A stretch of DNA of 64,000 nt from Saprospiraceae bacterium UBA3362. GTDB taxonomy: Bacteria > Bacteroidota > Bacteroidia > Chitinophagales > Saprospiraceae. The stretch spans positions 39,930-103,929 of the forward strand of contig DEQQ01000095.1 of NCBI GenBank assembly GCA_002360455.1, given 5' to 3'. The translations under genes were made by a program, and so were the position numbers. Below are positions 26,059-36,700 of the stretch, in pieces; positions within the stretch are counted from its first letter, which is position 1, and each line of letters opens with the position of its first letter. The notes beneath the pieces were generated by a model. That model saw only the letters and a program-made list of their open reading frames with translations. It had not been told where the DNA came from and did not search any database.

Positions 26059-26814
26059 ATGTCAACATGGGAGCTTGTTTGTTGCGTATTAGGTGGATAT
26101 TTAGCCGGAGTAATTAATACACTTGCCGGTAGTGGCAGCACGATTACCCTTGGATTAATGACAGAGTTATTAGGCTTAAATCCAGGGTTGGCTAATGGTA
26201 CAAATCGGATAGGAATTTTTTTGCAAGGCTTAGCCAGCTTAGAAGCATTTCAGAGAAATAAGAAATTGCCATGGCAGACCTGTTGGCAATATTTGGTCTG
26301 TGGCATTGCCGGAGCAATAGTTGGTGTTTATGCTGCAATCACAATTTCTGCAGAACAGTTTCAAGCAGTATATAAAATATTAATGCTGCTCATGTTTGGA
26401 TTAATTTTTATCCATCCGGATAAATGGATTAAACAAAACGAGAGTCAAAAGAAAATCTCTGCTTGGATTTATGTACCTGTTTTTTTTGCATTGGGCTTTT
26501 ATGGTGGTTTTATTCAATTGGGTATGGGAATTTTTTTTCTGAGTGTAATGGTTTTGGTTGTGGGAATGCCTCTTGTAGAAGCCAATGCGGTTAAAGTGCT
26601 TATGGTTACAACTTATACTGTGATTGTTATTTTAATATTTCAGTCAAAATCCATGATCAATTGGAATGTTGGATTGACGATAGGTTTTGGACAAGCCTTA
26701 GGCGGATGGGTGACAGCACAATATGCCAGTACTATACCTAATGCAAACAAGTGGGCATATTATCTATTGGTGACTATTTTAAGTTTAACATTGATTCACT
26801 TATACTTTTTCTAA
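26059..26814 (+). CDS. TSUP (TauE/SafE) family permease
   Basis: 251 residues with about eight membrane helices. The N-terminal LGGYLAGVINTLAGSGSTITLG and the second-half YGGFIQLGMGIFFLSVMVLV are the repeated TauE/SafE signatures. Family members export sulfite or organosulfonates, or move other organic anions. The start ATG directly abuts the mce stop codon and the helicase ATG follows one base after its own stop. Substrate unknown; linkage to mce raises the possibility of a carboxylate substrate, which is speculation. Confidence 0.87.
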   Translation: MSTWELVCCVLGGYLAGVINTLAGSGSTITLGLMTELLGLNPGLANGTNRIGIFLQGLASLEAFQRNKKLPWQTCWQYLVCGIAGAIVGVYAAITISAEQFQAVYKILMLLMFGLIFIHPDKWIKQNESQKKISAWIYVPVFFALGFYGGFIQLGMGIFFLSVMVLVVGMPLVEANAVKVLMVTTYTVIVILIFQSKSMINWNVGLTIGFGQALGGWVTAQYASTIPNANKWAYYLLVTILSLTLIHLYFF

Positions 26815-26815
26815 A

Positions 26816-29800
26816 ATGAATTTGTTTGATTCAATCCCCCCAAAAAAATCTACACCCGAATTTCAGGAAGCTTATTTAAAGTTAAATGAAGCACAGCGAA
26901 AAGCTGTAGATACAATGGATGGCCCGGTCATGGTGATCGCCGGACCTGGAACCGGAAAAACCCAAATTTTAGCCGTCAGGATAGGAGCAATACTTTTGGA
27001 AAGAGATGTCAACCCATCCAATATTTTATGTTTGACCTATACAGATGCGGGATCCAGTGAAATGCGCAGCAGACTGTCCAGATTTATAGGTCCGGCAGCA
27101 TTTGATATACAGATTTCAACTTTCCATAGTTTTTGTATGAAAATTATGAGAGAGCATTCAGAGTTGTTTGCCATCAGAGAAGATGCACAGAACATTTCTG
27201 AGCTTGAGTCTTATAAGATAATGCAAGACCTATTTTCGAAACTTGACAAGGAACATATTTTGTTTGACTATAGACAATACTATGATCATAAGATTAATAC
27301 TCTATCTTCAGCAATTCAGACCATTGCAACGGAGAATTTTAATTTCGAACAACTAAAAAACGATTATCAGCTGTTTGAAAAGAAATTTATTTCAGATCCG
27401 GACAATAGATATAAGAGAAAGGTGAAAGAGTACTCAGTGGGAGATCTCAATCAAACAAAGTATAAAGAGTTTAAAGCCAAAATGAATACTGCACTAGCGT
27501 ATATTGAACTCGCTGAGCAGTATCAAATTGAAAAACAAAGATTGGGATTTTTCGATTTTAATGACATGATAAAAAATGTACTCGATAAGTTAAAGTCAAA
27601 TTCAGATTTATTAGCTGAATATCAAGAACAATATCAGTATATTTTAGTGGATGAATTTCAAGATAACAATGGGATTCAAAACGAAATTCTAAATTTATTG
27701 GTTTCATTTGACGATCAACCCAATCTTTTTGTAGTAGGAGATGATGATCAGGCGATATTCAGATTTCAAGGAGCAAAAGTGGATAACATGGAATCCCTGC
27801 AGACCAAGTTCAATCCTCAGCTTATTGTTCTTGAAGAGAACTACAGATCTACACAAGAAATTTTAGATACTGCCAAGCAATTGATTGAGTATAATACCAA
27901 AAGATTGATCAATCATATTCCGGGGTTGAGTAAAAACTTGCGTTCATCAGGTGATAACAGATACTATAAAACCGATTTAAGTTTAATAGAATATCCCAAT
28001 TCTGAAATTGAACGATATCAAATTGTATCCAATATTGAGAGCAAAATAAAGTCGGGAATATCCTCAAAAGAAATAGCTGTTTTGTGTAGGAAGAACAAGG
28101 ATCTTTCTGCCTATGCCTTGTCATTAAAGGAAAAGAAAATAGATTATCAAATCAGCAAGACGATCAATCTTTTGGATGAGCAGATAAGTAAACAATTAAT
28201 TTTGATTTTGAGGTTTATTGTTTTAGAGAAATCCAATCCAAGGCAGCAAGATCATTTGCTTTATGAGATTCTTCATTTTCCATTTTGGCAAGTCAGTACC
28301 TATCATATAGGCAAAATGTCCTTATGGGTTAAACAAAAGGAGAGCAAGAGAGATCAAGATGATAGTAATCAGGTGGAATATATTCTTCAGGATTTATTGA
28401 CAGACTCCCAACAACTAAGGCAATTGATTCCGGATGTAGCAGATCAATTAGTTGATTTCCACCGTAAGATTCTGGGATTGGTTCAGTCTCAATCCGAGTA
28501 TAGTGTTCAGGTTTTTCTTGAAAAGATAATTCATGATTTGGGAATTCTGCCCTTTGTTTTGAAACATGAGAATCATCAATATTTAATTCAATTATTGTAT
28601 TCATTTTTTGAGTGGATAAAGGCAGAAGCCGTAAAAAATCCAGATTATGAACTGAAGCATTATTTGGAAATGTTAGATCTTATGATGGCATCAAGGATTG
28701 CAATTCCAATGACCAAAGTGTTAGGAAATCCGGAAGGTGTTAAGCTTTTTACACTTCACGCCTCTAAGGGATTGGAGTTTGATTGCGTTTATATTCCTCA
28801 ATCCAATAGTTCCCAATGGGATTCAAAAAGAGTAAGAAATGGCATTACCTTCCCATATCAATCTGAGGATGCTTTAATTGAGCAAGAGGAACAAAGAAGG
28901 CTTTTTTATGTGGGAATGACGAGGGCAAAAAAGCAATTGCACATGAGTTATGGCTTGAAAAACACGAATGGGAAGGATGATCCTGCAATTCGTTTCATTC
29001 ATGAAATTACAAGCAAGGATTTGGCTGTAGAGAAAAAAATACTCAATAATCAGGAGGACTTTCTTAGCGATTTAGCTCATCAATTTAATTTTGGTTTGAA
29101 GAAGTTTATTCCAGCTGATGAAAGTGTTTTTCATAATTTTATTCAGAAGTTTAGATTGAGCCCTACCTCACTCAATTCATATTTAAAATGCCCGGTAAGT
29201 TTTTATTATCAAAAAGTACTTCAGGTTCCATCTGCCAGAACAGCTTCATTGGGATATGGGAATGCAGTGCATTATGTTTTGGAAAAAACAGTGCCGACTA
29301 TTATTTTGGAAAAAACATGTGATTTTGACAATATCCTAAAATTATTTAAAAAGGGAATGAAGAAATATAAATCTCATTTTACTGATGCAGAATTTGAGCA
29401 ATACAGTATGATGGGATCTGAGCATTTACCCCAGTTTGTTCAACATTATATGCAGAAATGGATTCAAATAGATTATTCAATAAGTGAAAAGAGTTATGCT
29501 GATTTGTATATTTCAGAGGTGCCCATTACAGGAAAATTGGATCGGGTTGATTTTATCGAAAATTCTCTTGCAATAATTGATTATAAAACAGGCTCAACAG
29601 CCTCTATTTCTGAAAAACTGAGATTACCTTCCGATAAAGAACCAACAGGTGGAGAATATTGGAAACAAATGGTTTTTTATTGCTTGATGATGGATCAGTT
29701 GTCAGAGCATAAATCAAAGATTAAATCATCCACATTCTATTTTGTAAATAAAGATAAAGACAAAGGATTTATTGAAAGGAGCATTAGTCCAACAAATGAG

Positions 29801-29968
29801 GATAAAGACTTTGTCAGTCAGCTAATCCAAGAGAGTTATCAAAAAATTTCTTCGAACATATTTACTCCGGGCTGTGGTAAGCCCGACTGTTTATGGTGTA
29901 ATTATATTGATTCGGGAGTGTTATTGCACAAGAAAGCAGATTCAGAGGAAGACGAATTTGAGTCATAA
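26816..29968 (+). CDS. UvrD-like helicase fused to Fe-S PD-(D/E)XK nuclease
   Basis: 1050 residues. Superfamily 1 motifs are complete: AGPGTGKTQ (43-50), a DEFQD Walker B, VVGDDDQAIFRFQGA, LEENYRST, LHASKGLEFDCVYI and RRLFYVGMTRAKKQL. From about residue 780 a RecB-type nuclease domain follows, with ITGKLDRVDF and AIIDYKTGS supplying catalytic Asp/Asp/Lys. Cys792 plus Cys1020, Cys1025 and Cys1028 match the Fe-S staple of AddB, Cas4 and related nucleases. This is a single-polypeptide helicase-nuclease likely acting in DNA repair. An AddAB or AdnAB partner is not seen nearby. Last gene of the run that starts at 22240. Confidence 0.9.
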   Translation: MNLFDSIPPKKSTPEFQEAYLKLNEAQRKAVDTMDGPVMVIAGPGTGKTQILAVRIGAILLERDVNPSNILCLTYTDAGSSEMRSRLSRFIGPAAFDIQISTFHSFCMKIMREHSELFAIREDAQNISELESYKIMQDLFSKLDKEHILFDYRQYYDHKINTLSSAIQTIATENFNFEQLKNDYQLFEKKFISDPDNRYKRKVKEYSVGDLNQTKYKEFKAKMNTALAYIELAEQYQIEKQRLGFFDFNDMIKNVLDKLKSNSDLLAEYQEQYQYILVDEFQDNNGIQNEILNLLVSFDDQPNLFVVGDDDQAIFRFQGAKVDNMESLQTKFNPQLIVLEENYRSTQEILDTAKQLIEYNTKRLINHIPGLSKNLRSSGDNRYYKTDLSLIEYPNSEIERYQIVSNIESKIKSGISSKEIAVLCRKNKDLSAYALSLKEKKIDYQISKTINLLDEQISKQLILILRFIVLEKSNPRQQDHLLYEILHFPFWQVSTYHIGKMSLWVKQKESKRDQDDSNQVEYILQDLLTDSQQLRQLIPDVADQLVDFHRKILGLVQSQSEYSVQVFLEKIIHDLGILPFVLKHENHQYLIQLLYSFFEWIKAEAVKNPDYELKHYLEMLDLMMASRIAIPMTKVLGNPEGVKLFTLHASKGLEFDCVYIPQSNSSQWDSKRVRNGITFPYQSEDALIEQEEQRRLFYVGMTRAKKQLHMSYGLKNTNGKDDPAIRFIHEITSKDLAVEKKILNNQEDFLSDLAHQFNFGLKKFIPADESVFHNFIQKFRLSPTSLNSYLKCPVSFYYQKVLQVPSARTASLGYGNAVHYVLEKTVPTIILEKTCDFDNILKLFKKGMKKYKSHFTDAEFEQYSMMGSEHLPQFVQHYMQKWIQIDYSISEKSYADLYISEVPITGKLDRVDFIENSLAIIDYKTGSTASISEKLRLPSDKEPTGGEYWKQMVFYCLMMDQLSEHKSKIKSSTFYFVNKDKDKGFIERSISPTNEDKDFVSQLIQESYQKISSNIFTPGCGKPDCLWCNYIDSGVLLHKKADSEEDEFES

Positions 29969-29973
29969 TAAAA

Positions 29974-29997
29974 AAAGAGAAACTTAACTTTTTCTTT
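29974..29997. terminator. Candidate terminator after the helicase gene
   Basis: AAAGAGAAA (29974-29982) can pair with TTTTTCTTT (29989-29997) with one G-U pair and a six-base loop. It sits six bases after the stop codon, inside A- and T-rich flanks. The stem is weak, but the position is right, and a new promoter follows at 30036. Confidence 0.4.
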
Positions 29998-30035
29998 ACT
30001 TAATACCGGCTCAAGCTAAAATTATTATCTAAAAG

Positions 30036-30065
30036 TTGTATTTCTCGAATAATTCTTTATATTTG
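30036..30065 (+). promoter_or_regulatory. Bacteroidota-type promoter for the secreted 533-residue protein
   Basis: TTG (30036-30038), a 19-base spacer and TATATTTG (30058-30065). The predicted leader of about 38 bases contains an unusual G-rich run, CGGGGGTGGGGG (30075-30086). Confidence 0.6.
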
Positions 30066-30108
30066 TATAAAATTCGGGGGTGGGGGTTAAGCTTCAATAT
30101 GTAATCTA

Positions 30109-31710
30109 ATGTATAAATCTAGTGTATTTTTAGCTTTTTTTATTGCATTAAATAGTGTATACAGTAACTTTGGTTTTACGCAAAATAGTTTGGAGTGGTT
30201 AAATGAAAATGAGACGGAGGAGTATAACCAAATTATTAAGGTAAAAGAGCATTTTATTGTAGCCGGTGAAAACTATAATTGTGATAATGCCAATTTGTAT
30301 TCTTTCGATGGCGAGAAATTAATCCATACATTTCCTATTTTGATAGATGGTTATAATTTTACTACACAGCTTGTAGGAATAAATGAGAACGAATTTATAG
30401 TTACTTGTAAAGTTTGGATTGGTGATGATTTACCTTCTAAGAAAGATTTAATTTGTAAGTATAATTGTAATGGAGAATTATTAGACTCAGTGGTTTTAGA
30501 CAACTACTTTAACAGTTATACACGATCCTATTTTTATAAAAATAAATATAATAATTATGTTTTTGGCAGCGGAAGCAATTTGTATATTTTTGATAAGGAT
30601 CTGAATATCCTCGACATTATCAATAATGCAAATTTTTCAGATATTGTTGCTTTGTATGATTACGAACGAGGAATGATTGTCTGTACATCCAATGGAATTT
30701 ATAAAACATCGAACGGTGCAGTTGTTAAAATGAGTGAGAATTCCGGCTCACCTTTTGTTTTTGATTCCATAAATTCAAAACTGTATTTTGTTGAGGCGAA
30801 TGAATTATTTAAGCTTGATGTTGAAAGCTTTAAAGAGGAAAAAATTCCTCTTACGATGAGAGTAAATGAGCTGCATATTCTGCATGACAGCTTATTATTA
30901 TTGGGAATAAGTGATAGTTACGATGCGACAATTGAATTGTATAACACTGACCTTAAATTTTTGAATCAGATCACGGGGAGAGCGAGATGTTCTTATAGAT
31001 GCGGAGTCTTTGACTCCGGTGAATTGTATGTTGTAGATGATGAGTTGGGTTTAATAGACAGACCATTTATAAAAAAATTAAATCAGCTCTCATTTACTTA
31101 TGTCTCCGACAATGATGTTGCCATCGGAGTAAGAAATTATAATCTAAAGATCCTTGACTCACTAAAGACTCCGGGCGGCTGGCTTTACGAGATGAAAGTA
31201 GAGGTTTTTTGTACTTTGACAAATAAAGTGAATCACAATATAGGACAGGCAAAGATTATTTCTGAACCCTTGGATGGATACAACTGCAGTATTGTTCGAT
31301 TTGAAAAGCTTGAGAAAAATCTTGGACCCTTGGAGCATAGAGTAGACAGATTTTATATGAATTTGGGGTTTCGAGAGGTCGGTTCAACAATTATGTTAGA
31401 AGCATTTTCTCTTGACCATTTTTTCGACCACAGCGCCGATGATAATGTTACTACAGTCCGTCTGGTAACAAAAACAGACCAATACCCACCTTATAGTATT
31501 TTTTATTCATTTGAAGATCACAGTATCAATTCCGGGCAACAATGGTTTGGAGCAAGGTACGAAATTTTTTCTGTTATGCATGAGCATATTGGTCATGGAT
31601 ATATAAGAGATTCAAAAACGGATATTCCTTTATTTCCGGCAGGGGTATATTTTATTCAGCTGTCTTTTAATGATCAAAAAGAAATTATTAAAGTAGTTAT
31701 TCCGAATTAG
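30109..31710 (+). CDS. Secreted protein of unknown function with T9SS-like tail
   Basis: 533 residues. A signal peptide ends near residue 25 (NFGFTQN). The body is rich in short beta strands with repeated LYSFDGEKL, LYIFDKDLNILD and LYFVEANELFKLD segments. These suggest a beta-propeller-like fold over about residues 30-330; I cannot assign a named family. The final 25 residues (FPAGVYFIQLSFNDQKEIIKVVIPN is the tail region) resemble the last strands of a type A T9SS sorting domain, implying export to the surface. The last four bases overlap the 3' end of the convergent thioredoxin gene. Confidence 0.7.
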   Translation: MYKSSVFLAFFIALNSVYSNFGFTQNSLEWLNENETEEYNQIIKVKEHFIVAGENYNCDNANLYSFDGEKLIHTFPILIDGYNFTTQLVGINENEFIVTCKVWIGDDLPSKKDLICKYNCNGELLDSVVLDNYFNSYTRSYFYKNKYNNYVFGSGSNLYIFDKDLNILDIINNANFSDIVALYDYERGMIVCTSNGIYKTSNGAVVKMSENSGSPFVFDSINSKLYFVEANELFKLDVESFKEEKIPLTMRVNELHILHDSLLLLGISDSYDATIELYNTDLKFLNQITGRARCSYRCGVFDSGELYVVDDELGLIDRPFIKKLNQLSFTYVSDNDVAIGVRNYNLKILDSLKTPGGWLYEMKVEVFCTLTNKVNHNIGQAKIISEPLDGYNCSIVRFEKLEKNLGPLEHRVDRFYMNLGFREVGSTIMLEAFSLDHFFDHSADDNVTTVRLVTKTDQYPPYSIFYSFEDHSINSGQQWFGARYEIFSVMHEHIGHGYIRDSKTDIPLFPAGVYFIQLSFNDQKEIIKVVIPN

Positions 31711-32528
31711 TAAATAGCCATATCAAATAATTTTCTATTCTCCTTGGTTAATGGATGTTGATTGCCCCAAAAATGAAATAACGTAATCCCAATTCTTCTT
31801 GCTAATTCATTTTGATAAGAAGGAAATTTCATAACTGTTTCTATGATAAGATCGATACTTTCTTGAGCTTGTTGATTAAGAATTAAATTTCTTGCTGTGA
31901 TTAAATTTCGGTTTGCTATCTCAGAGCCTTCTGATAATTGAAGCCACTCTGCTATTGCAGGGGAGTCTTCTATCAAAATACTGAACTCTTTTTGATCTTT
32001 AAATTGATTTAAAGCTTCTATTACCGCCATAGGCTGATCAAACAATTCCTGTTTATAATATTCTATCAAGGCTTTTTTATGATCCTGATTTAGTTCAAGA
32101 AATCGTTTTAGTTTTTCTTTTAATATTTGATCAGGGTAAGATGGAAATTCCGGCAATAATGTATCAAAATCATCCGGCTCCATATCCGGCTCCGTTTCAA
32201 TTTCTAGTGCAGCCAATTGTTTATCAAGCCAAGTTTTTATAGTTGCTTTGGATAATGCTCCGGCAAACTCATCCACCAACTTGCCTTGATATATCAATTT
32301 ACAATTTGGGATACTCTGAATTCTAAAATAAGCAGCAATATCTTGATGTTCCTCTGTATTGATTTTAACCAAACTCCAAATACCGTTATATTCTTTTTCT
32401 AGTTCTTCTAATACAGGCCCCAATACTCTGCAAGGCCCACACCATTCTGCCCAAAAGTCTATTAAAATCGGCTTCTCAAAGCTAAGATCTACAACATCTC
32501 TTTTAAAGTCAAATTCTACTGGTTCCAT
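31707..32528 (-). CDS. Thioredoxin-TPR protein (CnoX/YbbN-like)
   Basis: 273 residues. The N-terminal thioredoxin domain (1-110) has the active site WCGPC with C30 and C33 and the cis-Pro segment SIPN. The rest is helical with tetratricopeptide-like repeats, including QAQESIDLIIETVMKFPSYQNELARRI. This layout matches YbbN/CnoX chaperone-like thioredoxins. E. coli CnoX lacks a redox-active CxxC, whereas this protein keeps both Cys, so it may be a true oxidoreductase. No signal peptide. It is convergent with the upstream-listed secreted protein and follows the MscS terminator. Confidence 0.85.
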   Translation of the reverse strand: MEPVEFDFKRDVVDLSFEKPILIDFWAEWCGPCRVLGPVLEELEKEYNGIWSLVKINTEEHQDIAAYFRIQSIPNCKLIYQGKLVDEFAGALSKATIKTWLDKQLAALEIETEPDMEPDDFDTLLPEFPSYPDQILKEKLKRFLELNQDHKKALIEYYKQELFDQPMAVIEALNQFKDQKEFSILIEDSPAIAEWLQLSEGSEIANRNLITARNLILNQQAQESIDLIIETVMKFPSYQNELARRIGITLFHFWGNQHPLTKENRKLFDMAIY

Positions 32529-32574
32529 AGTGAAATTGAACAGTATGGAAATAAAATGGTTGAATTTTGAAAAT

Positions 32575-32602
32575 AAAAAAAGCCTTCATTGAAGGCTTTT
32601 TT
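32575..32602 (-). terminator. Intrinsic terminator after the MscS gene
   Basis: GCCTTC-att-GAAGGC (32582-32596) is flanked by seven A and six T, so it reads as a GC stem plus a U-run on both strands. On the minus strand it lies 44 bases after the MscS stop codon and ahead of the thioredoxin gene. Confidence 0.8.
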
Positions 32603-32646
32603 GTTAGATATAGAAAATAATGAATTCTGTTTACAGAAACTTGTTT

Positions 32647-33483
32647 TTACTGTTTATTGATGATCACTCGGTGTGGAATAGGTCCGGCGATTTGATTTTT
32701 ATCGAAAGCATTTTTTACAAGCTCTTGAGCGCCAAAATACACATCCCAATAATCTTCTTGTTTGCAATAAGGTCTGATGGCGAGGGTAACCATTCCATCT
32801 CCTACTTTGAGAACATTGACTTCCGGTGCCGGAGTACTCAACACTTTTGGATGTGTAGACATAGCAGCAATGGCAGTTTCTCTGGCTTTTTCTATGGAAA
32901 CTCCCGGATCAATAGCCATGACCAGGTCGACTCTCAAATGACCATGAGTTGTGTAATTTACAATTGTTCCTGTCGAAAGAGCTCCATTGGCAAGAATAAT
33001 GGTTTTGCTTTCTGGTGACAACAATGTTGTATTGAAAATTCCCTGCTCTACCACATTTCCCAAATGGCCTTGAGCCTCTATTAAATCACCAAGCTTAAAT
33101 GGTTTGAAGATAAGCATCATAACACCACCGGCAAAATTACCTAAAGTGCCATTTAGAGCTGCTCCAATACCAACTGCCAAACCGGCTAAAATGGCAGCAA
33201 AGGAGGTCAACGGAACACCCAACATTCCAAAAACTGTCAATAAAAGAAGGATGGAAAGTAGTACTTTTACTAAAGAGAATAAGAAGGATTGGAGTGAAGG
33301 GTCAAAATTTCTTGCGGTTAATGCTTTTTTGAGAAGGTTGCAAACCCATTTGATAATCACAGAACCAATCAAATAGACAACAATGGCTCCAATTAGTTTG
33401 GGAGCATAAGTAATGGCTAATTCACTGATTTTTCCAACGAAGTCAAAGGAGGTGTTTACAACTCCATTTAATTGTAGTAACAT
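32647..33483 (-). CDS. Small-conductance mechanosensitive channel (MscS family)
   Basis: 278 residues, three N-terminal membrane helices. The pore helix region ILAGLAVGIGAALNGTLGNFAGGVMML has the Gly/Ala packing of MscS TM3. It is followed by the beta domain start FKPFKLGDLIEAQGHLGNV and a C-terminal alpha/beta domain with VDLVMAIDPGVSIEKARE. The channel releases solutes on hypo-osmotic shock. Length is normal for the minimal MscS type. The gene is transcribed away from mfd's 3' end and ends in an intrinsic terminator. Confidence 0.93.
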   Translation of the reverse strand: MLLQLNGVVNTSFDFVGKISELAITYAPKLIGAIVVYLIGSVIIKWVCNLLKKALTARNFDPSLQSFLFSLVKVLLSILLLLTVFGMLGVPLTSFAAILAGLAVGIGAALNGTLGNFAGGVMMLIFKPFKLGDLIEAQGHLGNVVEQGIFNTTLLSPESKTIILANGALSTGTIVNYTTHGHLRVDLVMAIDPGVSIEKARETAIAAMSTHPKVLSTPAPEVNVLKVGDGMVTLAIRPYCKQEDYWDVYFGAQELVKNAFDKNQIAGPIPHRVIINKQ

Positions 33484-33746
33484 AAGAATAGATTTTATTT
33501 TGCTTTAGGACGGCTTCGGATCGTGCATGTCACAAATTCTAGCAAATAGAAATAAATACTATTGAATACTGTACTTTTTAGTTGGCTAAAAAACAGTTCT
33601 AATCTCGCCATGGATACAATATCATTTCCTCATTAGATAGATATTGCTCTTTAATAATTCTATTTTTGGTCAAATTGGCTTTTAAATTGAGAATTTGTTG
33701 CGGTATTGGACAATAAAAATAAGCTAAAGCTAAAAGTGAATTAGGG

Positions 33747-36700
33747 TCAACCTATAGAATTGGGAGAAATCTTAAGGTGTAGTTCTTGCAATAACTGAAT
33801 TGCAGATTGTAAATTCTTTACATCTTCTTTTATTAAAATCAATAGTTGATTGCTTTGTTTGAGTTGAAATGATTTGTTCGTTCCAATTTGATTTAAAAGT
33901 GAATGAAAATAACCGGATTCAAAAAAACTGCTGGATGGATTGGAGATAAAAAAGCACTGCAGTTTCTTCTTTTTTAAGACTACTCGCTCAAAATTCATTG
34001 TCTTTGCAATCCAACGCAATCTAAGCCCTTGGAATAATTCATTGGTAGGAGGTGGAATGGGTCCAAATCTGTCTTGTAAATCCTTTTGATATTTTACAAT
34101 TTCTTCTTCAGATTTAATTTTATCAAGTCTTTGATAAAGGATTAATCGTTCTTGATTGTTGGAAACATATTGGTCGGGAAGATGCATTTCTACATCGGTA
34201 TCAATGTTCACATCTCTAACATAACTTTGTTCTTTCTTTTCTTCTTTAAACTCTTCTTTAAATTCATTTTCTTTGAGTTCGTCTATTGCTTCTTCTAGAA
34301 TTTTTTGATATGTTTCATATCCAATATCTGCAATAAAACCACTTTGTTCGCCACCCAAAAGATTTCCCGCACCTCTTATATCCAAGTCTCTCATTGCTAC
34401 GTTGAGTCCGCTTCCAAGTTCAGAAAATTCTTCAATTGTTTTTAATCTCTTTCTTGCTTCCAATGTTAATACGGAAGACGGTGGTGCAAATAGATAGCAA
34501 TAGGCCTTGCGGTTTGATCTTCCTACTCTTCCTCTAAGTTGATGCAGATCGCTCAATCCGAAGTGATGTGCATTGTTGATCAATATTGTATTTGCATTCG
34601 GGATATCCAATCCCGTTTCAATAATATTGGTGCACACCAGCACATCATATTTGTGATCTATAAAATCGACTAAAATTTCTTCCAATTTATCGGCTTCCAA
34701 TTGACCGTGAGCAATGGCAATGTCCACATCCGGACAAAGTTTTTTAAGCATTTCGGCTACTTCTCCAAGTGATTTTACTCTGTTATGAACAAAGAAAACC
34801 TGACCTCCGCGATAAACTTCATTCATGATAGATTCTCGAATCAGTTCATCGTTGATCACTTTTCGTTCTGTGTGTATGGGTTGGCGGTTGGGAGGAGGAG
34901 TGTTGATAACACTGAGGTCTCTGGCGGCCATTAATGAAAACTGAAGAGTGCGAGGGATAGGCGTTGCCGTCAAAGTTAATGTATCAACATTTACTTTGAA
35001 GTGTCTTAATTTTTCTTTTGCAGCGACACCAAATTTTTGTTCCTCATCGATAATGAGTAAGCCCAAATCTTTAAATTCAGTATTTTTATTTAATAAGGAA
35101 TGTGTTCCGATGATGAGGTCTAGTTTTCCTTCTTTGAGCTGTTTTAAGATGGATGTTTTTTCTTTTTGAGATCTAAATCTTGATACATAATCTACATCCA
35201 CCGGGAATTCTTTGAATCTTTCTTTGAATGTTCTGAAATGTTGCAAAGCCAAAATGGTAGTCGGAACCAGTACGGCAACTTGTTTACCATCTTGTACTGC
35301 TTTGAAGGCTGCGCGAATAGCAACTTCCGTTTTTCCAAAACCAACATCACCACAGATCAAACGATCCATCGGGTAGTCTTTTTCCATGTCCAGTTTAACA
35401 TCCACAGTGGCTTTATATTGATCCGGCGTATCTTCATAAATGAATGATGCTTCGAGTTCTGCCTGCATGTAGTTGTCCGGAGCAAAAGCATGACCCTTGG
35501 ATGCTTTTCGAGATGCATAGAGCTTGATTAATTCTTTGGCAATATCTTTTACTTTTTGTTTGGTTTTTGCCTTCAGAATTTTCCAAGTATCAGATCCTAA
35601 TTTGTGAAGTGTAGGTTCGGTTCCTTCTTGTCCAACATATTTGGAAATTTTATGTAGTGAGTGAACACTAACATAAAGGATATCCGAATTCTTATAAATT
35701 AAACGGACAACTTCTTGTTGATGTCCATTTACGGTAATTTTTTCGAGGCCGGCAAATTTTCCAATTCCATGATCTAAATGGGTAACATAATCTCCGGATT
35801 GTAATTCTCTCAACATGGACAAACTTGCAGCTTGATCTTTGGAGAAGCCCTGTTTAATTTTATAACCATGATATCTTGAAAAAATTTGGTGATCTGTGTA
35901 ACAGGCCAGTTTTAATTTCTCATCAATAAAACCTTCTCTTAGAGATTTTATCTCAGAAATATAATGAATGTCTGCTTTTAAGTCATCAAAAATATTGTGG
36001 AACCTTTCAATTTGAGAAGAACTGTTGCTTAGCAGAAAACAAATGAATCCATTTTCTTCCAATTGTTTGATGTCTTGAATCAGAAGATTAAAATTTTTAT
36101 TGAAGCTTGGTTGTGCCTTACTCTGAATTTGGATACTTTGTATAGTTTCTTTGAGATTGGGCTTGGTTCCAAAAAACAGAAGATGATAATCCAAGATAGA
36201 ACTCATTAAATCATCAGGATATATAAAGGCTCTTTCTTTTATAAGTTGAACCTGTTCATCTTCTGCATAGTGCTCCATTTTTTCTCCAAAATGAATTGCA
36301 GCATCAGTACATTTTTGGAGACTATCCAATACAGAAAATAAGTCTTTTGTCCAAATAGAACTTTGTTTTGGTAATAGATCAATGAGGCTTTTTTTCTCTT
36401 GATGTGTATATTCAGAATTTAGGTTTGGGATCAATGTAAATTTTCCGATATTTTTTATCGAGAGTTGACTAATGGTATCAAAAGTTCTTATACTCTCAAT
36501 AACATCATCATTAAGTTCGATTCTGTATGGATGTTCTGCTGCCAATGAAAACAGGTCAATAATTCCACCTCGAAGACTGAATTGACCGGGTTCATAGACA
36601 AAATCAACTCTTACAAATCCATATCGAATCAACGTATCAATTACTTGATCTAAATCAATAGAATTGCCAGAAGAAAAATGAAGAGAAGCAGATTTGATGT

